From positions 2,542,001 through 2,606,000 of the forward strand of contig NZ_JAUSVA010000002.1 in assembly GCF_030813695.1 (NCBI RefSeq): a DNA stretch of 64,000 nt. Reading direction: 5' to 3'. The notes beneath the pieces are model-generated. The model did no database searches, was not told the DNA's origin, and was given only the letters and a program-made list of their open reading frames with translations. Of this stretch, positions 24,142-32,089 are shown in pieces; positions within the stretch are counted from its first letter, which is position 1; every line of letters starts with the position of its first letter. The translations under genes and the position numbers were made by a program. This DNA comes from Kitasatospora herbaricolor. Lineage in GTDB: Bacteria; Actinomycetota; Actinomycetes; Streptomycetales; Streptomycetaceae.

Positions 24142-25173
24142 ATGCCGAGCACCGACCCGTATCTTCACCGCGCCGCGACCGGCCGGCCGTACTTCAGTAC
24201 GGACGGCGAGTCGTACCTGGCGCAGACCCCGCTGAGGGAGATCCGCAAGAGCCAGCCCCTGCGGGTGCTGTCCGAGGAGGACCTCGCCTTCTGGCAGACC
24301 TACGGCTACGTCGTGGTCAAGGAGGCGATCCCCGCCGACGCCGCGCAGCGGCTGCTGGACTTCGCCTGGGAGTTCCAGGGCATCGACCCGGACCGCCCGG
24401 ACACCTGGTACGAGGAGCGGCCCTACCGCGACGGGCTGGACCGCCACCTGCACGTCTACGGCTTCGTCGAGGCCTACCACCACCAGCTGCTCTGGGACAG
24501 CCGGCAGACCCGCCGTGTCTACGACGCCTTCGTCGACGTCTGGGACAGCGAGGAGCTCTGGGTCACCCTCGACCGGCTGAACCTCAACCCGCCGAACATC
24601 AAGAACCGCGACCGCGCGCTGATCGAACCCACCGACACCGGGTTCGACATCGAACTGCACTGGGACATCGACAGCACCCTCGGCGTGGTCCCGCAGCGCG
24701 TCCAGGGCATCATCGCGCTCAACGACACCGCGCCCGACCGGGGCGGGTTCCAGTGCAACCCCGAGCTGTTCCGCCGCTTCGACGAGTGGAAGCTCGGCCA
24801 GCCGGCCGACCGCGACCCGATCCGCCCGGCCGTCGACCGGGACGAATACCCGGTGGTGCGACCGGAGTTGTCCGCCGGCGACCTGCTGATCTGGAACGGC
24901 GCACTGGCCCACGGCGTCGCCCGCAACGTCTCCGACGGCGGGGTCCGGGCGGTCCAGTACCTCTCGATGATGCCCGCGCTGGAGGAGCACGAGGAGATGC
25001 GCCGCTCGCGGATCAACTCCTGGTACACCCTCAGCACCCCGGACTGGAACCGCACCCTGGTCGGCGACGCCGTCAAGCACGAGTCCCTCCGGTACGGCAC
25101 CGCCGAGCTCAACCCCCTCGGCCGCAAGCTGCTCGGCCTCGACCCCTGGCACGGGGAGGAGTCCGCCCGATGA
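24142..25173 (+). CDS. Phytanoyl-CoA dioxygenase (PhyH) family oxygenase
   Basis: Non-haem Fe(II)/2-oxoglutarate-dependent dioxygenase, 343 residues, cytosolic. The iron facial triad is H173-x-D175 (ELHWDID) plus H257 (ALAHGVARN). R269 (GGVRAVQY) is the probable 2-oxoglutarate anchor. The N-terminal FWQTYGYVVVKEAI is the usual PhyH opening. Members in secondary metabolism hydroxylate or halogenate small molecules, often amino acids. Here it probably hydroxylates the amine or amino-acid intermediate. I start at ATG 24142, with CTGGAG eight bases before; the frame runs open to 23965 only through the minisatellite. Its stop overlaps the next gene's ATG (ATGA). Confidence 0.88.
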   Translation: MPSTDPYLHRAATGRPYFSTDGESYLAQTPLREIRKSQPLRVLSEEDLAFWQTYGYVVVKEAIPADAAQRLLDFAWEFQGIDPDRPDTWYEERPYRDGLDRHLHVYGFVEAYHHQLLWDSRQTRRVYDAFVDVWDSEELWVTLDRLNLNPPNIKNRDRALIEPTDTGFDIELHWDIDSTLGVVPQRVQGIIALNDTAPDRGGFQCNPELFRRFDEWKLGQPADRDPIRPAVDRDEYPVVRPELSAGDLLIWNGALAHGVARNVSDGGVRAVQYLSMMPALEEHEEMRRSRINSWYTLSTPDWNRTLVGDAVKHESLRYGTAELNPLGRKLLGLDPWHGEESAR

Positions 25174-26501
25174 GCCGCGACCACGCCCCGCGCAGGATCT
25201 GCCTGACGCTGCCCACCAACCGGGCCTGCACCTCCACCATCGCCGACATCGGCGAGGAGGCCGCCTACGCGGCACGGGAGTTCGGCGTCGAGGTCAGACT
25301 GCTGATCCTCGACTCCTCCGACCCGTCGAGCTTCGCCGAGCACACCAAGGCCGTCCGCGAACTGCCCGCCGTGCCGGACGTGATCGTGCACCACCTGGAC
25401 GAGGCCGCGCAGCGCGGGTTCCTCCGGGCGGCGATCGGGCGCGCCGCACTCCCCGACCCCGGGCGGCTGCTCGACCTGATGCTCCCCGACGCCGTCTCCT
25501 ACGGCGCCTGCACCAACCGGGCGTTCCTGCTCGCCGCCGCCCTCGGCTGCGACTCGATCCACCGCCGGGACTCCGACAGCGGCTACCAGACGCTGGACGG
25601 CGCCCCGGTCTTCCCGATCCACCACGAGCTGCTCTCGCTCGGGCGGACCGGCGCCGAGGCGGCCGCCGGCGTCACCGAGAACACGCTGGACCAGGTGCAC
25701 GGCGGCAAGCCGGTGTCCATGGTCGGCGGCTCCTTCGTGGGTGAACTGTCGGTGGACGTCAGTGAGATCAAGGAGCTGGACCCCGCCGTCTACCACGACG
25801 TGGTCAGCCTGTGGGCCCCGCCCGAGTGGTCCGCGGAGGAGATCGGGGAGCTGGTCCAGGAGTCGTTCGTCGGGGCCGGCACCGAGCCGTTCACGACGGA
25901 CCGCTCGGTGCTGGACGTCCCCGACATCTGGCGGCTGGACATGTGCAACATCGGCTTCGACCGCGAGCTGTACGAGCGCGTCCCGCTGCCGCCGGCGACA
26001 GACACCATCGGCAGCGACTACTTCCTGCTGCACGTGGTCCGGCACGCCCCGCTGCCCGCGGTCGTGCACAACCGGCACATCGTCAACTACTACACCGCGG
26101 AGCGCCGGACCGGCGCCGGATTCATCGCGTACCAGCTGAGGTTCGTGAAGTTCCTGCTGTCGATGCTCTACTTCCACCCCGTCTACTTCGACCTGGAGGC
26201 GGCCGGGCCGGCCCTGCTGGACGAACGGCACCGCGTCCGGGCCGGCGAGATCGCCGGGTTCGCCCGGCGGGTCGCCGGGGCCGACCGCGCGGAGAACGTC
26301 CGCCGGCTGGACGTCGTGGACCAGCGGTACCGGCAACTGGGCGGCAAGTACGCCGAGTTCGCCGACCACCTGCGGCCGCTGCGGGAGCGGCTGCTGGACG
26401 AGGCGCAGGCGGACATCGAGTCCTTCGCGCTGCTGATCGAGGCGTGGGCACCGCTGGTGACCGCGAGCCGGGCCGTCGGCCTGGCGCAGCCGCCGTGCTA
26501 G
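25170..26501 (+). CDS. DUF6271 family protein, glycosyltransferase-like
   Basis: A 443-residue protein that I place with Streptomyces DUF6271 proteins. The N-terminus ICLTLPTNRACTSTIADIGE, followed by VRLLILDSSD, has the beta-alpha-beta layout of a GT-A nucleotide-binding half. YGACTNRAFLLAAALGCDSI followed by HRRDSDS puts a DxD-like metal motif (D134, D136) where GT-A glycosyltransferases carry theirs. The C-terminal third is helical (HVVRHAPLPAVVHN, RFVKFLLSMLYFHPVYFDLE). No signal peptide. I infer transfer of a sugar or similar group to the cluster's small molecule, but the family has no established activity that I know of. Coupled to the PhyH gene by a 4-bp overlap. Confidence 0.75.
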   Translation: MSRDHAPRRICLTLPTNRACTSTIADIGEEAAYAAREFGVEVRLLILDSSDPSSFAEHTKAVRELPAVPDVIVHHLDEAAQRGFLRAAIGRAALPDPGRLLDLMLPDAVSYGACTNRAFLLAAALGCDSIHRRDSDSGYQTLDGAPVFPIHHELLSLGRTGAEAAAGVTENTLDQVHGGKPVSMVGGSFVGELSVDVSEIKELDPAVYHDVVSLWAPPEWSAEEIGELVQESFVGAGTEPFTTDRSVLDVPDIWRLDMCNIGFDRELYERVPLPPATDTIGSDYFLLHVVRHAPLPAVVHNRHIVNYYTAERRTGAGFIAYQLRFVKFLLSMLYFHPVYFDLEAAGPALLDERHRVRAGEIAGFARRVAGADRAENVRRLDVVDQRYRQLGGKYAEFADHLRPLRERLLDEAQADIESFALLIEAWAPLVTASRAVGLAQPPC

Positions 26502-26579
26502 CGGCACCGGGGCCGGGAGCCGGCCGACCCGCCCACCAGAAGGAGCGGTGGCGGCACATCGACGGAAGGGGTACCGGCC

Positions 26580-27077
26580 ATGGCCGATGACAGCATCCGC
26601 CTGCGCCCGCTGGCGGAGGACGACTGGGACGAGGTGGTGGCGCTGGAGGAGCGCGCCTACGCCGCGAGCGGCCTCTCCGAGGGACGGGAGGTCCTGCGGT
26701 CCCGGGGCAGCGTGTCGCCGTCCACCTGCTTCGTGCTGGAGCACGAGGGAGAGTTCGGCGGCTACCTGCTGGCCCTGCCCTACCCGCGCGGCGAATGCCC
26801 GGAGCTGACCCTGACGGAGGCCTCCCGCTTCGAGTCGGAGAACCTGCACGCGCACGACTTCGTGATCACCGAGGAGCTGCGGGCGCGCGGGCTGTCACCG
26901 CACTTCGTCCGGCAGATCGAGCAGGAGGCGCGGTCCCAGGGATTCGACCGGATCTCCATGGTGGCCGTCCAGCGCAGCCACATCCTCTGGCGCCGGCTCG
27001 GGTTCGACACCCACGCCGAGGTCACCCTCCCCGAGAGCTACGGCACGGACGCGGTCTACATGTCCAAGGCCCTGTAG
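26580..27077 (+). CDS. GNAT-family N-acetyltransferase in the biosynthetic cluster
   Basis: A 165-residue acetyltransferase. The core begins at IRLRPLAEDDWDEVVALEER. The acetyl-CoA region is ITEELRARGLSPHFVRQIEQ, a degenerate R-x-x-G-x-x form. The end, RISMVAVQRSHILWRRLGFDTHAEVT, is classical GNAT motif B. In a cluster built around an amine-forming decarboxylase, likely roles are N-acylation of the product or self-protection by N-acetylation. GGAAGGGG lies eight bases before ATG 26580. It starts 78 bp after the DUF6271 gene, same strand. Confidence 0.85.
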   Translation: MADDSIRLRPLAEDDWDEVVALEERAYAASGLSEGREVLRSRGSVSPSTCFVLEHEGEFGGYLLALPYPRGECPELTLTEASRFESENLHAHDFVITEELRARGLSPHFVRQIEQEARSQGFDRISMVAVQRSHILWRRLGFDTHAEVTLPESYGTDAVYMSKAL

Positions 27078-27158
27078 ACCGCCCCGGACGGGGCACCGCA
27101 GTACCAGCGATCCGCTGCACGGGTCACCACCGAAAGACCGAGTAGGACTGAATCACAC

Positions 27159-28370
27159 ATGTCCAGCATCCACGTTCCCTTCCGCAGAGCCCAGGTGGCC
27201 ATCGCGGCGCTGTTCCTCTTCCTGGGCTTCCAGTACGCCACCTGGGTGTCGCGGCTGCCCGCGCTGAAGGCCCACCTGGACCTCGACGAGGCCCAGGTCG
27301 GCCTGCTGCTGATGGCGGGCGGCGCGGGCGCGGTGGCGTCCTTCCCGCTGGTGCCGACCGTGATGAAGCGCCTGGGCTCCCGACTGCTGTCGCTGGTCTC
27401 GGCAGTGGCGCTGGTCGTGGTCCTGCTGCTGCTCGCGGTTGCCCCGAACTACCCGGTGACCCTGCTGCTCATCTGCCTGGACGGCGTGGCGGTGGGCTTC
27501 CTCAACGTGGCGATGAACGCCCAGGGCGCCGCCCTGGAGGTCGCGTACGAGCGCACCGTGATGGCGAGGTTCCACGCCACCTTCAGCGCCGGCTCGCTGA
27601 CCGCCGCGCTGCTCGCCTCGGGCGTCAACGCGTTCAGCTCCTCGCTGGCCGTGCACTTCGGGGCGGCCGCCGTGCTGCTGGTGCTCGTGGTCGGGCTGAC
27701 CCAGGGCGGCCTGCTCCGGCAGGACCAGCAGGCCGGGGAGGCACCCGCGCAGGACGAGGAGCCGGCGGCGGCCCCGCCGGCCGACGAGCAGGCCGCGAAG
27801 GGCGGGCGCCGGCTCACCCTGCCGTCCCGGGCCGTCCTCTGGATGGGCCTCGCGATGGTGTTCGGCACCGTGACCGAGGGCGCCATGAACGACTGGTCCA
27901 CCCTCTACATGAAGGACGTCGCCGAGGCCTCGCCCGGGGTGGCACCGCTGGGCATCGCCATGGTCTCCGGGATGATGGTGCTCGCCAGGATCTTCGCCGA
28001 CGGCTGGCGCGCCCGCTGGGGCGACGGCCGGATCGTGGTCGCCGGCGCCGCCCTGGCCGGGGCCGGCCTGGCCGCCGCACTGCTGGCCGGCGGGGTGGCC
28101 CCCGCACTGATCGGCTTCGCCTGCGTGGGCCTCGGCGTCGCGGCCGTCACGCCGTGCGTCTACGTGGCCGCCGCCCGGCAGGGCCCGGAGGCGCTCTCCC
28201 TGGTCGCCGCGATGGGGACGGTCGGCCTGCTGGCCGGCCCCGCCCTGATCGGCTTCATCGCCAGCGGCAGCAGCCTGGTCTGGGGCATGGGGGCCGTCGC
28301 CGTCTCGGCCGCGCTGGTCTCCCTCTGCGCCACCCGGATCCGCTGGACCACCCTGGTCAAGGCCGCCTGA
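27159..28370 (+). CDS. MFS transporter, probable exporter of the cluster product
   Basis: A 403-residue major facilitator protein with about 12 hydrophobic segments in two halves, joined by a charged loop near 185-220 (Ala/Glu/Pro-rich). It opens with RRAQVAIAALFLFLGFQYAT and the first cytosolic loop reads RLPALKAHLDLDEAQVGLLL. This resembles the fucose-permease/YbjJ-like branch of the MFS. Its position as last gene of the cluster fits product export and self-resistance. The ATG at 27159 is 81 bp after the GNAT stop. A terminator shared with the opposite gene follows. Confidence 0.87.
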   Translation: MSSIHVPFRRAQVAIAALFLFLGFQYATWVSRLPALKAHLDLDEAQVGLLLMAGGAGAVASFPLVPTVMKRLGSRLLSLVSAVALVVVLLLLAVAPNYPVTLLLICLDGVAVGFLNVAMNAQGAALEVAYERTVMARFHATFSAGSLTAALLASGVNAFSSSLAVHFGAAAVLLVLVVGLTQGGLLRQDQQAGEAPAQDEEPAAAPPADEQAAKGGRRLTLPSRAVLWMGLAMVFGTVTEGAMNDWSTLYMKDVAEASPGVAPLGIAMVSGMMVLARIFADGWRARWGDGRIVVAGAALAGAGLAAALLAGGVAPALIGFACVGLGVAAVTPCVYVAAARQGPEALSLVAAMGTVGLLAGPALIGFIASGSSLVWGMGAVAVSAALVSLCATRIRWTTLVKAA

Positions 28371-28385
28371 CCGCACCGCAGCGTA

Positions 28386-28425
28386 CGGGTGGCTTCCCGG
28401 GCTCAAGCAGCCGGGAGGCCACCCG
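28386..28425. terminator. Bidirectional terminator
   Basis: CGGGTGGCTTCCCGG (28386-28400) pairs with CCGGGAGGCCACCCG (28411-28425) with one T-G wobble and a 10-nt loop. It overlaps the 3' end of the leftward regulator gene and ends the rightward cluster. Confidence 0.65.
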
Positions 28426-29479
28426 ACTTGACGGCGTCGACGAACGACGACCAGGCCTCCGCGCGGAACACCAGCGCGGGACCGTCCGGGTCCTTGGAGT
28501 CCCGGACGGGGACCAGGCCGGGGACAGTGTCGGCGACCTCGACGCAGGCGCCGCCGTTGTTGTCGCTGTAGGTGGACTTCCGCCACGGTGCAGCGGACAG
28601 ATCAGGTACGGGAGTAGCCATGTTGAGGAGCCCTCTCATCACACTGCGGATCAGTTGCGCCGACTCTCGAACCGACAACGCATCGGCCCGCAGCAGATCA
28701 TAGGCTCGTTGGTAACGTCGGACTTCCTTCGGATCCTCGACGAAGTGACCACGGTCAAGACTCTCCGAGTACACCCGTCGCCTGCCGTCCGGAGAGACGA
28801 GCACCGATGTGAACGTGCCGAAGGGCACTCGCTCCCCCAGGCTGAACGGCGCCACCTGGATCACCACGTTCGGGAGCCGCCCGACATCCAGCAGATGCTG
28901 AAGCTGCTCGTACATGACCTCGGCTCCGCCGACTACTTGCCTCACGGCGGCTTCAGCGAGTACGGCGATGAAGAGCGGCCCGTCCGCGTCGGTGACGCGC
29001 TGCTGACGGCTCAACCGGGCAGCAACCCTCTCCTCGACCAACTGCGGGTCGCCAGCCGCATCACCATGCGAGAAGAGGGCCCGCGCATAGCGCTCGGTCT
29101 GCAGCAGCCCCGAGATACGGGCCACATTGAACTCCTGGATCATTGTCGCCTGCGCCTCGATGCGGGCATACCGCTGGAACCAGTCCGGATGCTCCACCGG
29201 CACGTACCAGTCGATCTCCTCCCAGATCTCCAGCAGTTCGCTGCCCGTGCCGAAGATCCGGTCGCAGGCGGTCACGAAGTTGCGCTGGGGCACCCGGGTG
29301 CCGGACTCGACCCGGGTGAGGTGGGGGCGGCTGCACGGGATCAGCTTCGCCACGTCGCCCTGCGACATCCCCCTCGCCTCCCGGGTGCGGCGGACGAGGC
29401 CGCCGAACACCGATCCGGCGCTGGCCCGCAGCGGCGGCGACGGGGGCGCGGGCGGGAAGGCGGGCTTGCGACCGGTCAT
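28403..29479 (-). CDS. XRE regulator (DUF5753) fused to a DUF397 domain
   Basis: A 358-residue protein joining two parts usually coded by separate neighbouring genes. Residues 20-85 are an XRE helix-turn-helix (TREARGMSQGDVAKLIPCSR). Residues 95-275 are DUF5753 (FQRYARIEAQATMIQEFNVA, ISGLLQTERYARALF). Residues about 295-352 are DUF397 (WRKSTYSDNNGGACVEVADT, then VPVRDSKDPDGPALVF). The seam is LIRSVMRGLLNMATPV. ATG 28621 (M287), preceded by GAGAGGG, could still start a free DUF397 protein. A +1 shift at the seam would give TGATGA, the expected end of a stand-alone XRE gene. Such pairs act as developmental or toxin-antitoxin-like regulators in Streptomyces. Confidence 0.85.
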   Translation of the reverse strand: MTGRKPAFPPAPPSPPLRASAGSVFGGLVRRTREARGMSQGDVAKLIPCSRPHLTRVESGTRVPQRNFVTACDRIFGTGSELLEIWEEIDWYVPVEHPDWFQRYARIEAQATMIQEFNVARISGLLQTERYARALFSHGDAAGDPQLVEERVAARLSRQQRVTDADGPLFIAVLAEAAVRQVVGGAEVMYEQLQHLLDVGRLPNVVIQVAPFSLGERVPFGTFTSVLVSPDGRRRVYSESLDRGHFVEDPKEVRRYQRAYDLLRADALSVRESAQLIRSVMRGLLNMATPVPDLSAAPWRKSTYSDNNGGACVEVADTVPGLVPVRDSKDPDGPALVFRAEAWSSFVDAVKSGGLPAA

Positions 29480-29582
29480 GGCTCACTCCGGTGGTGTCGG
29501 CACACGCCGTGCGGTGATCGGCTGACAGATCGTCAGCGTACTGTCGGCCGGGCGCCCCCGGCAGCGGAATGTGACAACTTCA

Positions 29583-30908
29583 TCACCTTCGGTGATCCGC
29601 CGCCGGGACGGCCCGCCGCAGTCCACGGATGGCCGGGGTCGCGAACAGTGCGGCGGAGCCCGCCAGGCAGGCGCCCGCCGAGACCAGAAGCAGGCGCTCC
29701 GGGGAGGCCAGGGCGGTGGCCGGCCCCGCGAGGATCTGGCCGAGGGCGATGCCGGACACCGAACCGGCCAGCTCGTAGGCGGTGACCCGGTTGAGCACCG
29801 TCGGCGGGGTGTGGGTCTGCACGCTGGTCGCCCACATCACCGACCAGAAGGCCCAGGCACCGCCGCCGAGGACGTGGCAGGCGAGCAGCACCGGCAGGCT
29901 CGCGCCGAGCGCCACGCAGAGCGGCAGCACGGTGTACAGCGCCATCGCCGCCGCGCCGGCGGCCAGCGGCCGGGCCGGGCGCACCCGTAGGGCCAGCAGG
30001 CCGCCGAGCACCGTGCCGACGCCGAGGAAGGAGACCGCGAGGCCGTAGGCGTTCGGGCCGAGCCGGGCGCCGACCAAGGCCGAGCTGAGCGGCACCAGCG
30101 GGCCGAAGAGCAGCACGCCGTAGCCCATCCAGATCAGGATCACCGCCCACATCCAGGTCCGGGCGCGGAACTCCTGCCAGCCTTGGCGCAGGTCGCGGCG
30201 GAGTGAACTGCCGCCGTGGGCGGCGGAGGAGACGACGCCGGTGTCGGCCGGAGCGAACCGGATCAGCCCCAGGCAGAGGGCGCTGAGCAGGAAGGTGCCG
30301 CCGTCGATCGCGTACACCGCGCCGGCACCGGTCATCGTGATCAGCAGGCCCGCCAGGGCCGGGCCGAGCAGTTGGGCGAGCGCGTCGGCCACCTTGAGCG
30401 TGGCATTGGCCCGCTGGGGCTCGCGGGCGACCAGCGGGACCATCCCGTTCACGCCCGGCTGGAACATCGCGGTGGCGGCGCCGGCGAGCGCCGCCATGGT
30501 CACCAGCAGCCAGAACGGCGGCGTGCCCGCGAAGAAGGCGGCGGCGAGCACGCCTTGGGTGAGCACCCGGGCGAGGTCCGCGCCGACCATCATCCGGCGG
30601 GCGCCGATCCGGTCGGCGAGCACGCCGCCGAACAGGACCAGGGCGACGACCGTCCCGGTCCAGACGCCGAGGACGGCGCCGACCCCGGTGATCCCGTACA
30701 GCGCGCCGACCGCGAGGGCGGCGGCCACCGGCATCATCGCGTCGCCGAGCAGCGAGACGGCGCGGGCGACGAAGTAGAGCGTGAAGCGCCGGTCCCACAA
30801 CGGGGGGCGGGCGGACGGCGGGCGGGCCCGGGCGGGCCCGGTCCGGGCCCGGGCGGTCTGGTTCCGACTCTGCGCGGTGGTCACGGTGTCCATGGTGGTC
30901 TGGACCAT
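29583..30908 (-). CDS. MFS exporter (EntS/multidrug type)
   Basis: A 441-residue major facilitator protein with 12 predicted membrane segments after a 35-residue Arg/Ala-rich N-terminus. It matches the MFS_3/EntS branch: FTLYFVARAVSLLGDAMMPV, GGVLADRIGARRMMVGADLA (motif A), FQPGVNGMVPLVAREPQRAN and NRVTAYELAGSVSGIALGQI. These export siderophores, macrolides or other drugs by proton antiport. It is divergent from a GlxA-type regulator 47 bp away, its probable controller. A second in-frame ATG (M6, 30893) is also possible as the start. Substrate unknown. Confidence 0.87.
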   Translation of the reverse strand: MVQTTMDTVTTAQSRNQTARARTGPARARPPSARPPLWDRRFTLYFVARAVSLLGDAMMPVAAALAVGALYGITGVGAVLGVWTGTVVALVLFGGVLADRIGARRMMVGADLARVLTQGVLAAAFFAGTPPFWLLVTMAALAGAATAMFQPGVNGMVPLVAREPQRANATLKVADALAQLLGPALAGLLITMTGAGAVYAIDGGTFLLSALCLGLIRFAPADTGVVSSAAHGGSSLRRDLRQGWQEFRARTWMWAVILIWMGYGVLLFGPLVPLSSALVGARLGPNAYGLAVSFLGVGTVLGGLLALRVRPARPLAAGAAAMALYTVLPLCVALGASLPVLLACHVLGGGAWAFWSVMWATSVQTHTPPTVLNRVTAYELAGSVSGIALGQILAGPATALASPERLLLVSAGACLAGSAALFATPAIRGLRRAVPAADHRR

Positions 30909-30955
30909 TCGGTCACCCCAGTGTCCGGACCGACATCTTCGGGTACTTTCGCGCC

Positions 30956-31954
30956 ATGACGTTCAGTCCGCCGCCGGAGCCCCCGGCTCCGCACCGGGTG
31001 GTGGCCCTGCTCCAGCCCCCGCAGTCGACCTTCCTGCTGGCCTGCGCGACCGAGGTGTTCGGCGACCACGACCCGGCGGTCGCCGCCCGCTACACCTTGG
31101 AGGTCTGCACCGAGCACCCCGGCCCGGTGCGCACCCAGGGCGGCTACGACCTGCTGGTGACGGCAGGCCTGGACGCGCTGGAGCGCGCGGACACCGTGCT
31201 GGTCCCCGGCTGGCAGCAGCCGGCCGGCGCCGAGGTGCCGCGGGCAATGGTCGAGGCGGTCCGCCGGGCGCACCGGCGCGGAGCGCGGATCGTCGGCATC
31301 TGCTCGGGGGCCTTCGTGCTCGCCGCCGCCGGACTGCTGGACGGCCGGCGGGCCGCCACCCACTGGGCCCGGGCCCAGGAGTTGGCCGCCCGGTTCCCGG
31401 CGGTCCGGGTCGACCCCGCGGTGCTCTACGTGGACCTCGGCGACGTCGCCACCAGCGCCGGATCGGCGGCCGGCGCCGACCTCTGCCTGCACCTGGTGAG
31501 CGCCGACCAGGGCGCCGCGTACGCGATGCGGATCGCCCGGCAGATGGTGATGCCCCCGCACCGCGAGGGCTGCCAGTTGCAGTACGCCGAACTGCCCACC
31601 TCCGGACCGGTCGCGGACTCGCTGGCCCCGCTGCTGGAGTGGCTGGCAGGGCGGCTGGACCAGCCCGTCAGCGTGGCCGAGATGGCGCTCCGCTCCCAGG
31701 TCTCGGCCCGTACGCTGACCCGGCGATTCACCGAGCAGCTGGGCATCAGCCCCGGGCGCTGGCTGCTGGACCGGCGGATCGCCGCCACCCGGGCCCTGCT
31801 GGAGGAGACCGACCTGCCGGTGGAGACCATCGCGCACCGGGTCGGCCTCTCCTCGGCCGTCAACCTGCGCCGGCGCTTCCACGAGGCCCTGCGCACCACG
31901 CCCGCCGCCTACCGCCGCGCCTTCCGCGCGGGCGGGGCCGGGCAGGCGGGGTAG
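30956..31954 (+). CDS. GlxA-type transcriptional regulator (DJ-1/PfpI + AraC)
   Basis: A 332-residue regulator. An N-terminal DJ-1/PfpI-like domain (about 12-185) contains GICSGAFVLAAAGLLDGR, with the cysteine at the nucleophile-elbow position. A C-terminal AraC domain (about 225-320) carries two helix-turn-helix motifs: VSVAEMALRSQVSARTLTRR and VETIAHRVGLSSAVNLRRRF. Members such as GlxA, FtrA and CdhR regulate catabolism or stress genes. The ATG at 30956 is 47 bp from the divergent MFS exporter, which is the most likely target. A very large bidirectional hairpin lies downstream. Confidence 0.9.
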   Translation: MTFSPPPEPPAPHRVVALLQPPQSTFLLACATEVFGDHDPAVAARYTLEVCTEHPGPVRTQGGYDLLVTAGLDALERADTVLVPGWQQPAGAEVPRAMVEAVRRAHRRGARIVGICSGAFVLAAAGLLDGRRAATHWARAQELAARFPAVRVDPAVLYVDLGDVATSAGSAAGADLCLHLVSADQGAAYAMRIARQMVMPPHREGCQLQYAELPTSGPVADSLAPLLEWLAGRLDQPVSVAEMALRSQVSARTLTRRFTEQLGISPGRWLLDRRIAATRALLEETDLPVETIAHRVGLSSAVNLRRRFHEALRTTPAAYRRAFRAGGAGQAG

Positions 31955-32003
31955 GCCGGGCGGGCCCCGCCGCAGAGCGGCCCGGCCGGCCCTGAGATCC
32001 CCC

Positions 32004-32070
32004 GGCGGTGGCGGGGTGCGCGGGCCGGCGGCACCCCTGTAACCGCCGGACCACGCACCCCGCCACCGCC
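32004..32070. terminator. Large bidirectional terminator
   Basis: A perfect 17-bp stem (32004-32020 with 32054-32070) encloses a second 7-bp stem (CCGGCGG 32025-32031 with CCGCCGG 32043-32049). It lies between the convergent GlxA-type and RING genes. Confidence 0.8.
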
Positions 32071-32089
32071 AGACCTCACCTCCCGGGCC

